Shown: positions 1 to 10,897, counted from the stretch's first letter. The stretch is 64,000 nucleotides of DNA from Crambe crambe (GCA_963924555.1 OZ004585.1:4539488-4603487); one strand, 5' to 3'. Notes: a model not told the origin generated them from the sequence alone. Translations and numbers: made by a program.

Positions 1-163
1 GCTACAACCAATCAATTTTCAAAACAATGGTAGCTTTAGAGCCACTTTTTTGGAACTCTCATTGTATGCTTTAATTCGGTACCAATACCTCAAAACTTGT
101 GTAATTTTTTATGTGAAATTATATTTTTTTCTCAGTCATACATAAATATACTTATCAACCTAC

Positions 164-1561
164 CTAGCACACGGACCTTCATGAGAGGTCCTGTCACTTC
201 CCACTGACAGTTCTCAGGAAGAGAGCATCGTTGCATTCTTAACTTACACTGGAATGCCCTCTGATCAATAGAGTCTGATATAAGTACAGAAAGGGTTCTG
301 TTATCTTGAGAGAGCACATATTCTCTTGACTCTGTATCATTCATTAACTGCATATGATGTGAATCCACAGTTACTTGTTCCCATATTATAGTATAAAGAG
401 TAGGCAGTGGTATGGGACATGTCAGCATTGCATATGTATCAAGGAATACATCAGTCAAGATAGTTTCATTAGACACATTTGGAACAGCTGCATTAAGATA
501 AGAAAACAATAATTAATTATTATGCTTTAGATTTAGCTATGCTGTACCATGCTTCATGTAATGGTTATAGCATGCCTATAATAGATAATTTTAAGTCACA
601 TGAGGATAATGTGATAGCTAGTGCACTCGGTTACATAATGCACTTGCCTTTGGCTAGTGCCTCATGCACTATCACATCATCCGAGTGTGCCTCATTAAAG
701 ACACAAAGTTCACTAGGCTTGTCATAGCTAAGTGTTTTATTGCTGGTCACATGTCTTGGGTCTAATCAAATTTCAGTTAGCTAGTGAAATGCCAAAGTTT
801 ATAAAAGAAGACATTCAGTTTTGTAAGCACTTGGGACTGAGGCTGGAAGGTCATAGTAAGTGGATCTGCCTATGTATCTTCACCACAAGTTCCTCAAGTG
901 TGCAATAAATGTTAAAATGTATTCAGAGGATCTGTTGGTCACAATTATGTTATGTACTATGCTGACTCTTGGTACATGGTTACATAGGTACCTATTGTAA
1001 GTGACATGCTAGCAATTGCTCTTTTAATATTATGTTACGTAGAAACTGAATCCTTTGAGATCATGCAAGATCTCTTTGGGTTCTAATTCACTTTAATCAT
1101 GTTACTCAATCAGCTATGAATTTTCAACAAGTTATTAAAGCTACTGCTAAACTAATAGCTGTAGGCAGGCACAGTTAGTAGCTAAACTGCAACACTCCTT
1201 TACATGGACTCATTAATAGCTACATATTATGTAGATAATATTACTATCACTAACCATAGAACATGACAGATTCAGAGTGTTCTCCTTGTATTTCACAACG
1301 AATATTAACTTCAAAATAAGCTGCAATGTCGTATGTTAGATAGTCTTCATTAACATCTGTAGGTTGCTCCATCAATAACTCATCACTAGTATTATAAAAC
1401 TTGAATCTTGCATTGGTGTCAGCCACACCACTGTCGGCAACACATTCAAGCCTTAGTACATTTGGAGCTTCCCTTGAAGGCAAGTAATAGTCCAGAGTAG
1501 GAATGCCTTGAATGACATGGATGGAGCACCAAACTAGAGTGTAGATGAACAAAGATGCCAT
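164..1561 (-). CDS. Ig-domain receptor, copy A (partial, first two exons)
   Basis: Two exons are visible. Exon 1 (1561-1255) begins at an ATG followed by a hydrophobic signal peptide (MASLFIYTLVWCSIHVIQG) and one small Ig-like module with two cysteines. It ends in phase 1 before a GTTAGT donor. Exon 2 (487-164) starts after a TTAATGCAG acceptor and encodes a second Ig-like module with Cys, Trp (IIWEQ) and Cys (FQCKL). It ends in phase 1 before GTAGGT. Exon 2 is 324 nt, a phase 1-1 symmetric exon typical of Ig genes. Bases 1-163 match the intron that follows in copy B, so the third Ig exon and the rest of the gene lie outside the window. Intron 1 (488-1254) carries an old hairpin insertion shared with copy B. 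The product is presumably a membrane receptor; the kind of cytoplasmic part is unknown. Confidence 0.8.
595..695. repeat. Foldback insertion in intron 1 of copy A
   Basis: This is a degraded hairpin whose arms read ACATAATGCACTTGCC and its partner around a short loop. The same insertion is better preserved in intron 1 of copy B (6048-6149), so it arrived before the A/B duplication. Confidence 0.6.
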
Positions 1562-2038
1562 TATGTGATCTTTCTCATTACAGATAGACTAAGAGAGATG
1601 TGAACATTGGAATATATGATGGAGTGAATAACATCAGTTTTCATGATGCAGTTTAAATGTATGACCATATATGGTATGAATGGTTTATATTTTAATGCAA
1701 GCAGTCACTGTTGACATGAAAGTTCTTGAACATTTTCCAAACTGGAATTCACCAGTAACCATTACAGACAACAGTGGATCATTTTCAATGACAAAGTAAT
1801 TTGAGTGAGTACAAATTTTGGATTGCTATAAAAGGTGGTAGCTAGCTAGTTAAAACTGATCATGGACTTTTGATTTAGCTGTGAACTATGCAAGAGAGCA
1901 ATGAGGGAGAGGCAGGAAATGAGAGGTTCTTGGCATAGTTACTACATGTACAGCATTTATTAATGGCCTTTAGCATGCACCTGAATCTTATTGCTACATG
2001 TGCAATAATGATTATATTCTCCATGATGTAATGATTTG
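1562..2038. other. Upstream flank of copy A, no gene seen
   Basis: This is the presumed 5' flank and promoter side of copy A. Its first ~120 bases are recognisably related to the sequence upstream of copy B (7035-7140), so the duplication extends past the start codon. No coding exon was recognised. Confidence 0.5.
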
Positions 2039-2206
2039 TATATGTGAACACATCAAGTAAAAATCAGGATTAAATCACATTTTAAAGTTTTTGAGTAATT
2101 GATTCTTGAAGTGCAAACTTCAAGAATCAATTACTCAAGAATCAATTACTCAAAACTTTAAAAATGTGATTTAATCCTGATTTCTACTTGATGTGTTCAC
2201 ATATGC
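2039..2206. repeat. Foldback (MITE-like) element, ~168 bp
   Basis: Two arms of about 75-85 bases are reverse complements. The left arm starts ATATGTGAACACATCAAG and the right arm ends in its complement, around a very short loop near 2111. The right arm contains an extra internal duplication (a repeated CAAGAATCAATTACT). There is no coding capacity. Confidence 0.85.
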
Positions 2207-2804
2207 CGTGTATATTTCAATATAGGCACTCCATTAGCAATCAATTTGTGATGAACCATACATCTCTGAAACTCGGTATAACATTGAGCAATCTCTGCTA
2301 GCTACAGCTTATTGATTGCTTGTGAGTGGCAATCAGAATTCCCTTCAGTCCTTAACTAGCATCATTACTACACAGTGGCCAAAAAGTACTTAGAACTCAC
2401 TCAAACACCAATTCTTAATTGTATGATTGCCACTCGATAGCAACATTTATACACTATCCCTTGACATGTAGCACCCAGGCTTGACCCACTTGAATAATAC
2501 TATTGGGTTTGATGCTTACTAGCATGACTGTGACTACACATAAAACATGCTATGAGCTCCAACAACACATTCTAAAAATCTTCTAGCAGAAGCTGCAGGT
2601 ACTCCAGTATAGCACTAGTCTAACTGCTGATTATATACTCTGGTTTAAGACTAGCTTTCATGCCAGTTTTGCAGTGGGACTTTATAAAATTCCCTCAAGG
2701 TATGGTATGCAATTAAGTATACAGAAAGACTGTACTTTCATGCTTTCCAGACTTCATAATTATACATAATAATATTATATAGATAACCTACGTAGCTACC
2801 CTAG

Positions 2805-2921
2805 CACGCACGCACACACACACACACACACACGCACGCACGCACACATGCATGCACGCACGCACGCACGCATGCACGCACGCACACATGCACGCATGCA
2901 CGCACGCACACACGCACACAG
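2805..2921. repeat. CA/ACGC microsatellite
   Basis: Purine-pyrimidine alternating ACAC/ACGC/ATGC repeats run for about 117 bases. They are open in several frames on both strands, giving spurious Cys/Val/Arg and His/Ala/Thr reading frames that are not genes. Confidence 0.95.
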
Positions 2922-3190
2922 GGTTTGAGGTATATCATAACAGAAGCCTCTACCATAAGGAGGGTCATATCAACCTCTGTCACACATACATGTACACATT
3001 ATCCTCTCACAATTCAATAGTGACCTATTCCAACATCAGACATTCTTTGTTTAAGCAGTCTATAGTTAAAACTATCAGGTCATAAATGTTGATGGTAATT
3101 TAATAGGAAAATGGCACCAAATATAGCTAGTTAACTAGAAGTCTACTGCTATTGATTTTTTTTTGTGCTGAGTTAAAGTGTGTTCGGTAG

Positions 3191-6100
3191 CTAGTCCACA
3201 GGATACATCATTGACAAATCAAATGGGGGGATTTCAGGAGCTTCCTCTTCTTGCTCAAAAGCTGTAGAGTCTGGAATATGATCTGTGACTTGACATTTTG
3301 ACTTTGTTTTTTCATCAATGACTGAATAGTTGGGATCACATGTGTCTGATACTGGATTATTCAGTTTTAACTGAGGCTTTTTCTTGACTACATTGCTGTA
3401 CGTTTCATTGCCAGGGTCATTCAATTCAAGTGCATCTAATCCTCCATAATCACTACTTCTGGGTGGCTTCTTCTTATTCATGATGGCATATATTATGCAG
3501 TTATCATGAATGTCCTCCTCATCGGATTTCACAGCAGTTTTTTTCACAGCAGTTTTGGTGGATTTTTTATTTACTGTGGAATAAAAATGGGAAGGATCCC
3601 ATGTTTCAGAACCCTTTTGCATTTGAGTTTCCTTCTGCATGGAAACATCACATGGTGTAAGGTCTATTTCTTCGTAATTGCTTGCAGCATTTACAAATGT
3701 CTTCTTCATCACTGTAGCAGAGTGGGAGCCATCCCTATTATCAGATGCATACGATTTCTTCTTTCTCTCATTATGTACTGGAGGAAATTTATCGCTACAT
3801 CGTGTACCTTTTAATGATGTTACAGTGCTATAATTTAGATCATTCTCAATAATCCCAAATTCTTGGCTAGATAAATCTTCATGAGTTTCTCTGTTCTCCG
3901 ATTCTGTTGCAGGAAGATTTTCAGTTACATTCAGTGTTGATGCTATGCATATTTCTGTCTCTTTCTTGACGCGAGTTTGAATGAGATATAGTCTACATAA
4001 TGTTATTGAACTGATAATTGTCAGTAATAAAGCTCCAATTCCAACTCCAATTCCAACTCCAATTCGTATTACTATAAGTGTTGCAAAATAATAATTGAGA
4101 GTGATAATGATAGCTACAGAATTTTTTGAAAAGGGGTGGGGGCAGCTTACAGAGCCACCTACTTACTAGCTACAGGCATGAATGATTGGTGAGTAAGATG
4201 GAACTTCATTTATAGATAATAATGGCCATGTTCTGGGTATGAATTACGTAGTACTGTTTCCTAACTACGTAGGTATTATATCTTATCAACTAAGCAAGCT
4301 AATCATTGCATTCCTACTACAATAATTAAACAGCAGTCATTACCAATTTGAAACTTTTGATTTATATGCTGCATATGATTTCTACCTGGAATTATTGTAT
4401 ACTGGAACTAAAAATCAATAAGGATGGGCTGGATAAATAATCATGTCAGCTAACAATACAATTGACTAACTATCGACCCTTCAAAATGCAGACAAACTCT
4501 GAATGACATGCTCCCTATTGATTCTCTGAAATAACACACACCCCCATTTAATAAAATGTGCGTCCATGGAGTTAAAAATGTCTTCATTTTCTCTATAGCT
4601 ATGTGTGATTCAGGTCTGTGAAGAATAAGGGATCTTCACTCCATACGTCTTTTTCTCAGCCGCTGAATAGATAGCCACTGTATCATGGCTGGTCTCACTT
4701 CAGTTGGAGTCTGTCCTGTTGTTTTGTCCATCTATCCAATAGCTATAAATTATGCATATACACTGGTGTAGGAACAGGGGTGAAAGTGGCCTGGGCCACC
4801 CTATAATTTTGGTTTAACCACATCCCAACAAACCACAATTCAGCATACACACATGCAACTCCTTACCAATTACAGTACTATCTTGTTGAGGGTCATCAGT
4901 CAATGTCACTGTTGTACCATTTTCTCCTAGTTGAAGATGGATTGAATATAATGGTAACGTTCATCATAGTTATTTGAGGTTTTTTTAAAAAATTCTGCCG
5001 CTCTCCTAAATTTAATCTTTGAAGACACGCAGACAATGTGATGGTAATGTTAATATTATCTCTCCTTAATGATGAAGAGGTCAAATCTTGCTCCACAATG
5101 CACTGAATTGTGTAGTTTTCCATTATAAGCTCACCAGTACTGATCTCCAAGGTGGAGTTAATCATGAAACTATTGTTATTTACTCTCTCAGTTCTATCAA
5201 TAAATGTCCCATTCTGTTCACAGCTATCAGGACCACAAGGTGATCCATTAAATATCCACCTCACACTGATGTTACTTCCTCTAGCATTGCAATGAAAGAT
5301 AGCTGTGTCACCATTTGCTACTGTCTGGGATGAAGGTGAGACTATTATTTCACTTCTCTCTAGAATGATAAGTGTATAAAAAGTTCCACTAAAGTTGTCC
5401 TTACAAACTACATAAAAAATGTAGCTACAACGAATCAATTTTCAAAACAATGGTAGCTTTGGAACCACTTTTTTTAAACTTTCATTGTATGCTTCAATTC
5501 AGTACCAATAATTATCTCAAAACTTGTGTAATTTTTTATGTGAAATCAGTCATACATAAATACCTATTATACTTATCAACTTACCTAGCACACGGACCTT
5601 CATGAAAGGTCCTGTCACTTCCCACTGACAGTTCTCAGAAAGAGAGCATCGTTGCATTCTTAACTTACACTGGAATGTCCTCTGATCAATAGAGTCTGAT
5701 ATAAGTACAGAAAGGGTTCTGTTATCTTGAGAGAGCACATATTCTCTTGACTCTATATCATTCATTAACTGCATTCGATGTGAATCCACAGTTACTTGTT
5801 CCCATTTTATAGTATAAAGAGTAGGCAGTGGTATGGGACATGTCAGCATTGCATATGTATCAAGGAATACATCAGTCATGATAGTTTCATTAGACACACT
5901 TGGAACAGCTGCATTAAGATAAGAAAACAATAATTATTTGCTCAGTCATGTGCATGTGTCTAATTATGCTTTAGATTTAGTTATGTTGTACCATGCTTCA
6001 TGTAATGGTTGTAGCATGCCTATATAGCTAATATTAAGTCAATGTGTGCACACTCAGATGATGTGATAGTGCACTTGGTTACATAATGCACTTGCCTTTG

Positions 6101-7034
6101 GCTTGTGCATTATGTAACCTCATGCACTATTGCATCATCTGAGTGTGCCTCATTAAAAGACGCAAAGTTAGCTAGGCTTATCGTAAGTGTTTTGTTGCTG
6201 GTCACATGTCTTGGGTCTAATCAAATTTCAGTTAGCTAGTGAATGCCAAAGTTTATAAAAGATGACATTCAGCTCTGTAATCACTTGGGACTGAGGCTGG
6301 AAGGTCATAGTCCAAGTGGATCTGCCTATGTATCTTCACCACAAGTTCCTCAAGTGTGCAATAAACGTTAAAATGTATTCAGAGGATCTGTTGGTCACAA
6401 TTAAGTCATGTAACTAGCAATAATGTCATGTACTATGCTGACTCTTGGTACATGGTTACATAGGTACCTATTGTAAGTGACATGCTAGCAATTGCTCTTT
6501 TAATATTATGTTACGTAGAAACTGAATCCTTTGAGATTATGCAAGATCTCTTAGGGTTCTAATTCACTTTAATCATGTTACTCAATCAGCTATGAATTTT
6601 AAACAGGTTATTAAAGCTACTGCTAAACTAATAGCTGTAGGCAGGCACAGTTTGTAACTGAACTGCAACACTCCTTTACATGGACTCATTAATACATTGT
6701 GTAGATGATATTACTATCACTAACCATAGAACATGACAGATTCAGAGTGTTCTCCTTGTATTTCACAACGAATATTAACTTCAAAATAAGCTGCAATGTC
6801 GTATGTCAGATAGTCTTCATTAACATCTGTAGGTTGCTCCATCAATAACACACCACTAGTATTATAAAACTTGAATCTCGCATTGGTATCAGCCACACCA
6901 CTGTCGGCAATACATTCGAGCCTTAGTACATTTGGAGCTTCCCTTGAAGGCAAGTAATAGTCCAGAGTAGGAATGCCTAGAATGACATGGATGGAGCACC
7001 AAACTAGAGTGTAGATGAACAAAGATGCCATCAT
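3191..7034 (-). CDS. Ig-domain receptor with tyrosine-motif tail, copy B
   Basis: Four exons: 7034-6725 (signal peptide plus Ig-like module), 5908-5585 (second module), 5359-4867 (third module, WIFNG and QCIVEQ) and 4071-3191. All junctions are phase 1. The last exon opens with a transmembrane helix (GVGIGVGIGALLLTIISS) followed by a cytoplasmic tail of roughly 250 residues ending MMYPVD. The tail holds seven YxxI/L/V/M motifs: LNYSTV, NYEEI, FYSTV, IYAIM, DYGGL, TYSNV and NYSVI. No kinase domain is present. By family knowledge YEEI suits Src SH2, YxxM suits PI3K p85, YxN suits Grb2, and LxYxxV is ITIM-like. So the protein looks like a docking or inhibitory/activating receptor at the plasma membrane. 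Exon 3 carries a 133-bp insertion that breaks the frame; without it the coding length would be 624 residues. A possible ATTAAA poly(A) signal lies near 3098. Confidence 0.8.
4072..4866. other. Intron 3 of copy B
   Basis: The intron runs from a GTAAGG donor (4866 side) to a TTATAG acceptor (4072 side). No further exon or clear repeat was recognised in it. Confidence 0.5.
4907..5039. other. 133-bp insertion in Ig3 exon of copy B
   Basis: Compared with the same exon of gene C, copy B has an extra 133 bases flanked by a six-base direct repeat (CAATGT at 4901-4906 and 5034-5039). 133 is not a multiple of three. Reading through gives a stop within the exon; removing it restores a 360-nt phase 1-1 exon and the ACATTG-ACT reading shared with gene C. 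It has no obvious inverted ends. It could be a small transposon, or be spliced out by a weak GTCTTC donor. Confidence 0.75.
6048..6149. repeat. Foldback insertion in intron 1 of copy B
   Basis: Near-perfect arms GCACACTCAGATGATG and CATCATCTGAGTGTGC enclose a second inner hairpin around TTGCCTTTGGC. A diverged copy sits at the matching place in copy A. Confidence 0.8.
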
Positions 7035-7926
7035 CAGCTAGAGAGACGTGCATGCAGACTAGTTAATATTCTTTAATGGAGCGAGTATGATCAGTTTTAT
7101 TATGCAATACCATTATATGATATGAATAGCTGGCAACAGCTTATCATTATACACTGTGTTTATACACACAAGTGCTCACTCACAATAACAAGTTTTCTAA
7201 ACTGGAACTTACCATAAATTCTCTGTACAGTAAAGATTGATTAATGACAAAAAAAAAATAAAGAGATATTAGCTGGCTGTATAGCTAAGAGGTGGTACAA
7301 CTGATGGTGGTACAGAGAGTGCAAGAGAGCAATGAGAGAGGGTAGGTTTGGGAAGTATCTTGGAATTTTGGAAATACAGTATAGAGTATGAATGCTCAAC
7401 AATAACTAGCAATATATCCCACCTAATACATTTACTCCCATAGAGAAAAGTGCTCTTACTGTCATAAATTCCCTCCCTTAGGGTAAAGTGCGTTATGACT
7501 CATAACGCACTGTTCCCCAGGCTATGAATAACAGGTTTTCTGAAGCTGACTGTTGGAAGAAGATGATAATGAAGATAATCTATAATGATAATGATAATAA
7601 TATAAGATAATGAAGATAATCTATGCATGAGATAATGATCAGATAACATTGTCATTAATTAGCTAGCTATTACTAAAGAGTTTATTTCTGTCTCTGTATT
7701 GTATTGGTAGTTTATAGCTGACTGTTGGAAGAAGAAGTTAACGATCAGTCTATAACATTGTCATTAATCTATTTCTGTCTCTGGGTAGTTTATAGCTGAT
7801 TGTTGGAAAATGAAGAAGTCATCTGGTGCTGGGTCACAAGGAAACTTCATAGCTTTTTTTTTTTTTTTTGCAATTTTCACACAAGAAGAAATTATTTCTA
7901 AGGCCCATTGGTATTTTTTGTCATAC
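7035..7926. other. Upstream flank of copy B
   Basis: The first ~100 bases resemble the flank of copy A. A perfect 25-base palindrome lies at 7487-7511 (AGTGCGTTATGA with its complement). Between 7540 and 7800 there are short GATAAT-rich and TTTCTGTCTCTG repeats. Apart from the candidate exon that follows, no gene is seen. Confidence 0.5.
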
Positions 7927-8090
7927 CTTCCGCTAGCTTCGCCAAAACGTGGGTGGAGGAACTCGTTAATAGCTGGGTACCGGGTGTGGTGGGCATGGGA
8001 GGAGCCTCGTAGTTCGTAGTCTTGCTTGAGAGCACGAGGCTCTGTACTGTGAGTTCGAGAACGGCACATCCCAGGACAGGGACAAGCCAT
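7927..8090 (-). CDS. Possible first exon, unknown product
   Basis: Starts at an ATG in a GC-richer patch and reads about 54 codons (begins MACPCPGMCRSRTHSTEPRA) to a good GTATGA donor in phase 2. Composition looks coding and CpG-rich, unlike the flanks. No partner exon was found before copy B, whose own signal peptide starts at 7034. I do not recognise the protein. It may be the stranded 5' exon of a gene broken by nearby insertions, or chance. Confidence 0.3.
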
Positions 8091-8179
8091 GGCAGGAGTT
8101 TTCGTTTTGTTTCGTAACTAAGGGGTAGCTACGCTCTAGCTACAGACCGACCAATGAAATCGTGCGCCCTGGGGATATA

Positions 8180-8302
8180 TAACAGTTAGAACACGGTAGT
8201 CCTGGTGATTATGGCCAAATAAACAACCTTATCCTCGGGCTGCGCCCTCGGATTCGGTTGTTTATTGGCCATAATCACCAGACTACCGTGTTCTAACTAT
8301 TA
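8180..8302. repeat. Foldback element with GC-rich loop
   Basis: Arms TAACAGTTAGAACACGGTAG and complement extend about 50 bases each and flank a loop reading CCTCGGGCTGCGCCCTCGG. This resembles the loop of the hairpin nested in the neighbouring inverted arms. Confidence 0.85.
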
Positions 8303-8306
8303 CATA

Positions 8307-9025
8307 GATCCCGTTGCTATGTGGTTGCTATGTGCATTAAATCAGCAAGTGTGCACTAATTCTGTAGGAGTGCACTAATTTTGTAGGAGTGCACTAATTT
8401 TTTGCATCCCCAGGCTATGCTGAATGCTGCAAGACAGCTCGAAGAAGTTGTTGAAGTTCTGCCTTTTATGCTGGCTACTATACTCTCTGAAAAGCTTGTT
8501 GGGTTTGAAACGTTATGTCATTATAAACATGCAACGTGGTCAATGAATAACATTAAAATTCCACGTTTCAAACCCAACAAGCTTTTCTGAGAGTAGCTAG
8601 TATAAAAGAAGGAACATTCTAGCTGGTCTACAGCAAGCTGGTGTTTCACACGCCGCCTTCTTTGATCTTCGGACTGGGCAGGCACAAAATACTTGTATCC
8701 TTCGTGCTCGGGGAGTATCCCCGATTTATAGATAGCTATAACAGGAGCATCAGCAGGTACGTGGACTATTCTTGCCGCCATTTCACAACTCAAGAAAGAA
8801 GTGGAGACACAATAATTAGCTAGCTATAGTAAACCAAACAGTACTGATGTTTGTAACTATGGACTACAGTAGCTACGCGCATGCGCAATGGGATCTAAAA
8901 TAGATAAAGCATGCGCACTCGGTTTCTGGTTGATTTAGTGCACCATCCCTCGGGCCTGCGGCCCTCGGGCTACGGTGCACTAAATCAACCAGAAACCTCG
9001 CGCACATGCTTTATCTATTACATAG
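8307..9025 (+). mobile_element. Left 719-bp inverted arm (non-autonomous element)
   Basis: This segment is repeated almost base for base in reverse at 10179-10897. Inside it are two further hairpins: 8485-8600 (arms around AAGCTTGTTGGGTTTGAAAC) and 8896-9017 (arms around TTTCTGGTTGATTTAGTGCA with a CCTCGGGCCTGCGGCCC loop). A CTATTACATAG 11-mer lies both at its right end and just left of it (about 8296-8307), possibly a target duplication. A minus-strand 90-codon frame beginning MSCEMAARIVHVPADAPV is intact in both arms; its product is unknown. Confidence 0.8.
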
Positions 9026-9304
9026 TCATCAGAATTCTGTTCGGGCCATCTGTTAGAGCGGCACCTAGAGGCTGATCTTTTGCTATTAGTTTTCACTACA
9101 GTTCCATTTCACAATTCAGTGATTATGGAACACTAGCTGATCTTTCTTCGCCTTTTTAAGGGCGGGGCCACATAGGTGCGCGCTAGCTAGAGCTAGAGCT
9201 GTTCAGCTTTGATAGCTATTTCTTGTGTTTCAGTCATTCCTCAGTACAGATTCTCATCCTACACATAATCAGTACTTAGCTCTGTGCAGTTTGCTCACTT
9301 CACC

Positions 9305-10163
9305 ATGCCAGTGCCTCCAGCTGCGCACCCCCTCCCAGAAGGTAAGGAACTATAGATAACGCATTTCCATTCATTACTCTTACAATTACATCATCCAGTG
9401 TCACCTCCAGCTGCGCACCCCCTCCCAGAAGGTAAGCAACTATGGAAATTTCTCCACTCTCACAATTACATCATCCAGTGCCACCTCCAGCTGTGCACCC
9501 CATCCCAGAAGGTGAGCAACTACATGTATGTAGAATTATCACATTCACTGCTCTTACAATTACATCATCCAGTGCCACCTCCACCCACATGCCACCCCCT
9601 CCCAGAAGGTAAGCAACTATGGAAATTTCTCCACTCTCACAATTACATCTTACATCATCCAGTGCCACCTCCAGCTGTGCGCCCCATCCCAGAAGGTAAC
9701 TACATGTATGTATAATTATCACATTCACTGCTCTTACAATTACATCATCCAGTACCACCTCCAGCCGCACGCCCCCTCCCAGAAGGTAAGCACTATAGAT
9801 AGCACATTTCATGATCTTACAATTACATCATCCAGTGCCACCTCCAGCTGCGCGCCCCCTCCCAGAAGGTAAGGAAGATAACACATTTCATGATCTTACA
9901 ATTACATCATCCAGTGCCATCTCCAGCTTCCCACCCTCACCCAGAAGGGTAGGGCCAGGCGGAGGGGGAGGGGACGTCAACGGTTCTGCCTGTTCCCGTG
10001 TGAGTACATACTTAACTATTTTCCACCAACACATAACATGCATCACCATAATCTATAATTCCAGACCAAAACATGTGCAATGGAAATCGTAAGTAATATA
10101 AAACAGTACAAAATCACTTAGCTATAGCTACTTCTCTTTTCCAGTACACTTTCATTACCATGG
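9305..10163 (+). CDS. Proline-rich micro-exon gene, copy 1
   Basis: An ATG exon (9305-9341) is followed by seven micro-exons starting at 9399, 9479, 9573, 9663, 9753, 9836 and 9915. The first six are 33 nt (one is 36), each phase 1-1 with an intact CAG acceptor and GTAAGC-type donor, and introns between them are only 46-61 nt. Each encodes a variant of VPPPAAHPLPEG. Exon 7 should continue into a Gly/Arg-rich segment, but relative to copy 2 it lacks 11 nt and reads into a stop (GAA GGG TAG). Later short exons appear at about 10064-10088 and 10145-10165. The protein is probably a repetitive proline-rich chain, function unknown. Alternatively the array is a non-coding minisatellite, but consistent splice sites and lengths in threes argue for coding. 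Likely damaged in this copy. Confidence 0.55.
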
Positions 10164-10178
10164 GAGGTAAGTTGTGCA

Positions 10179-10897
10179 CTATGTAATAGATAAAGCATGT
10201 GCGCGAGGTTTCTGGTTGATTTAGTGCACCGTAGCCCGACGGCCGCAGGCCCGAGGGATGGTGCACTAAATCAACCAGAAACCGAGTGCGCATGCTTTAT
10301 CTATTTTAGATCCCATTGCGCATGCGCGTAGCTACTGTAGTCCATAGTTACAAACATCAGTACTGTTTGGTTTACTATAGCTAGCTAATTATTGTGTCTC
10401 CACTTCTTTCTTGAGTTGTGAAATGGCGGCAAGAATAGTCCACGTACCTGCTGATGCTCCTGTTATAGCTATCTATAAATCGGGGATACTCCCCGAGCAC
10501 GAAGGATACAAGTATTTTGTGCCTGCCCAGTCCGAAGATCAAAGAAGGCGGCGTGTGAAACACCAGCTTGCTGTAGACCAGCTAGAATGTTCCTTCTTTT
10601 ATACTAGCTACTCTCAGAAAAGCTTGTTGGGTTTGAAACGTGGAATTTTAATGTTATTCATTGACCACGTTGCATGTTTATAATGACATAACGTTTCAAA
10701 CCCAACAAGCTTTTCAGAGAGTATAGTAGCCAGCATAAAAGGCAGAACTTCAACAACTTCTTCGAGCTGTCTTGCAGCATTCAGCATAGCCTGGGGATGC
10801 AAAAAATTAGTGCACTCCTACAAAATTAGTGCACTCCTACAGAATTAGTGCACACTTGCTGATTTAATGCACATAGCAACCACATAGCAACGGGATC
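10179..10897 (-). mobile_element. Right 719-bp inverted arm
   Basis: Reverse complement of 8307-9025 with the same nested hairpins and the same open frames. Copy 2 of the micro-exon gene (57222-57245) has no such insertion at the equivalent place: there GTGCACT runs directly into TAACACTATA. So this arm is a clear insertion inside the duplicated gene region. Confidence 0.85.

Noticed and set aside
2801..2983. Cys/Val/Arg-rich and His/Ala-rich open frames
   Set aside because: They are translations of the CA/ACGC microsatellite.
3191..3712. A formal ITAM in the copy B tail
   Set aside because: Only YGGL-x12-YSNV fits the spacing, and it is at the edge of the consensus; the tail is better described as multiple single docking motifs.
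8521..10683. Identical 90- and 62-codon frames in both inverted arms treated as host genes
   Set aside because: They are identical because the arms are recent copies. They overlap hairpin sequence and show no recognised domain, so they are described only within the arms.
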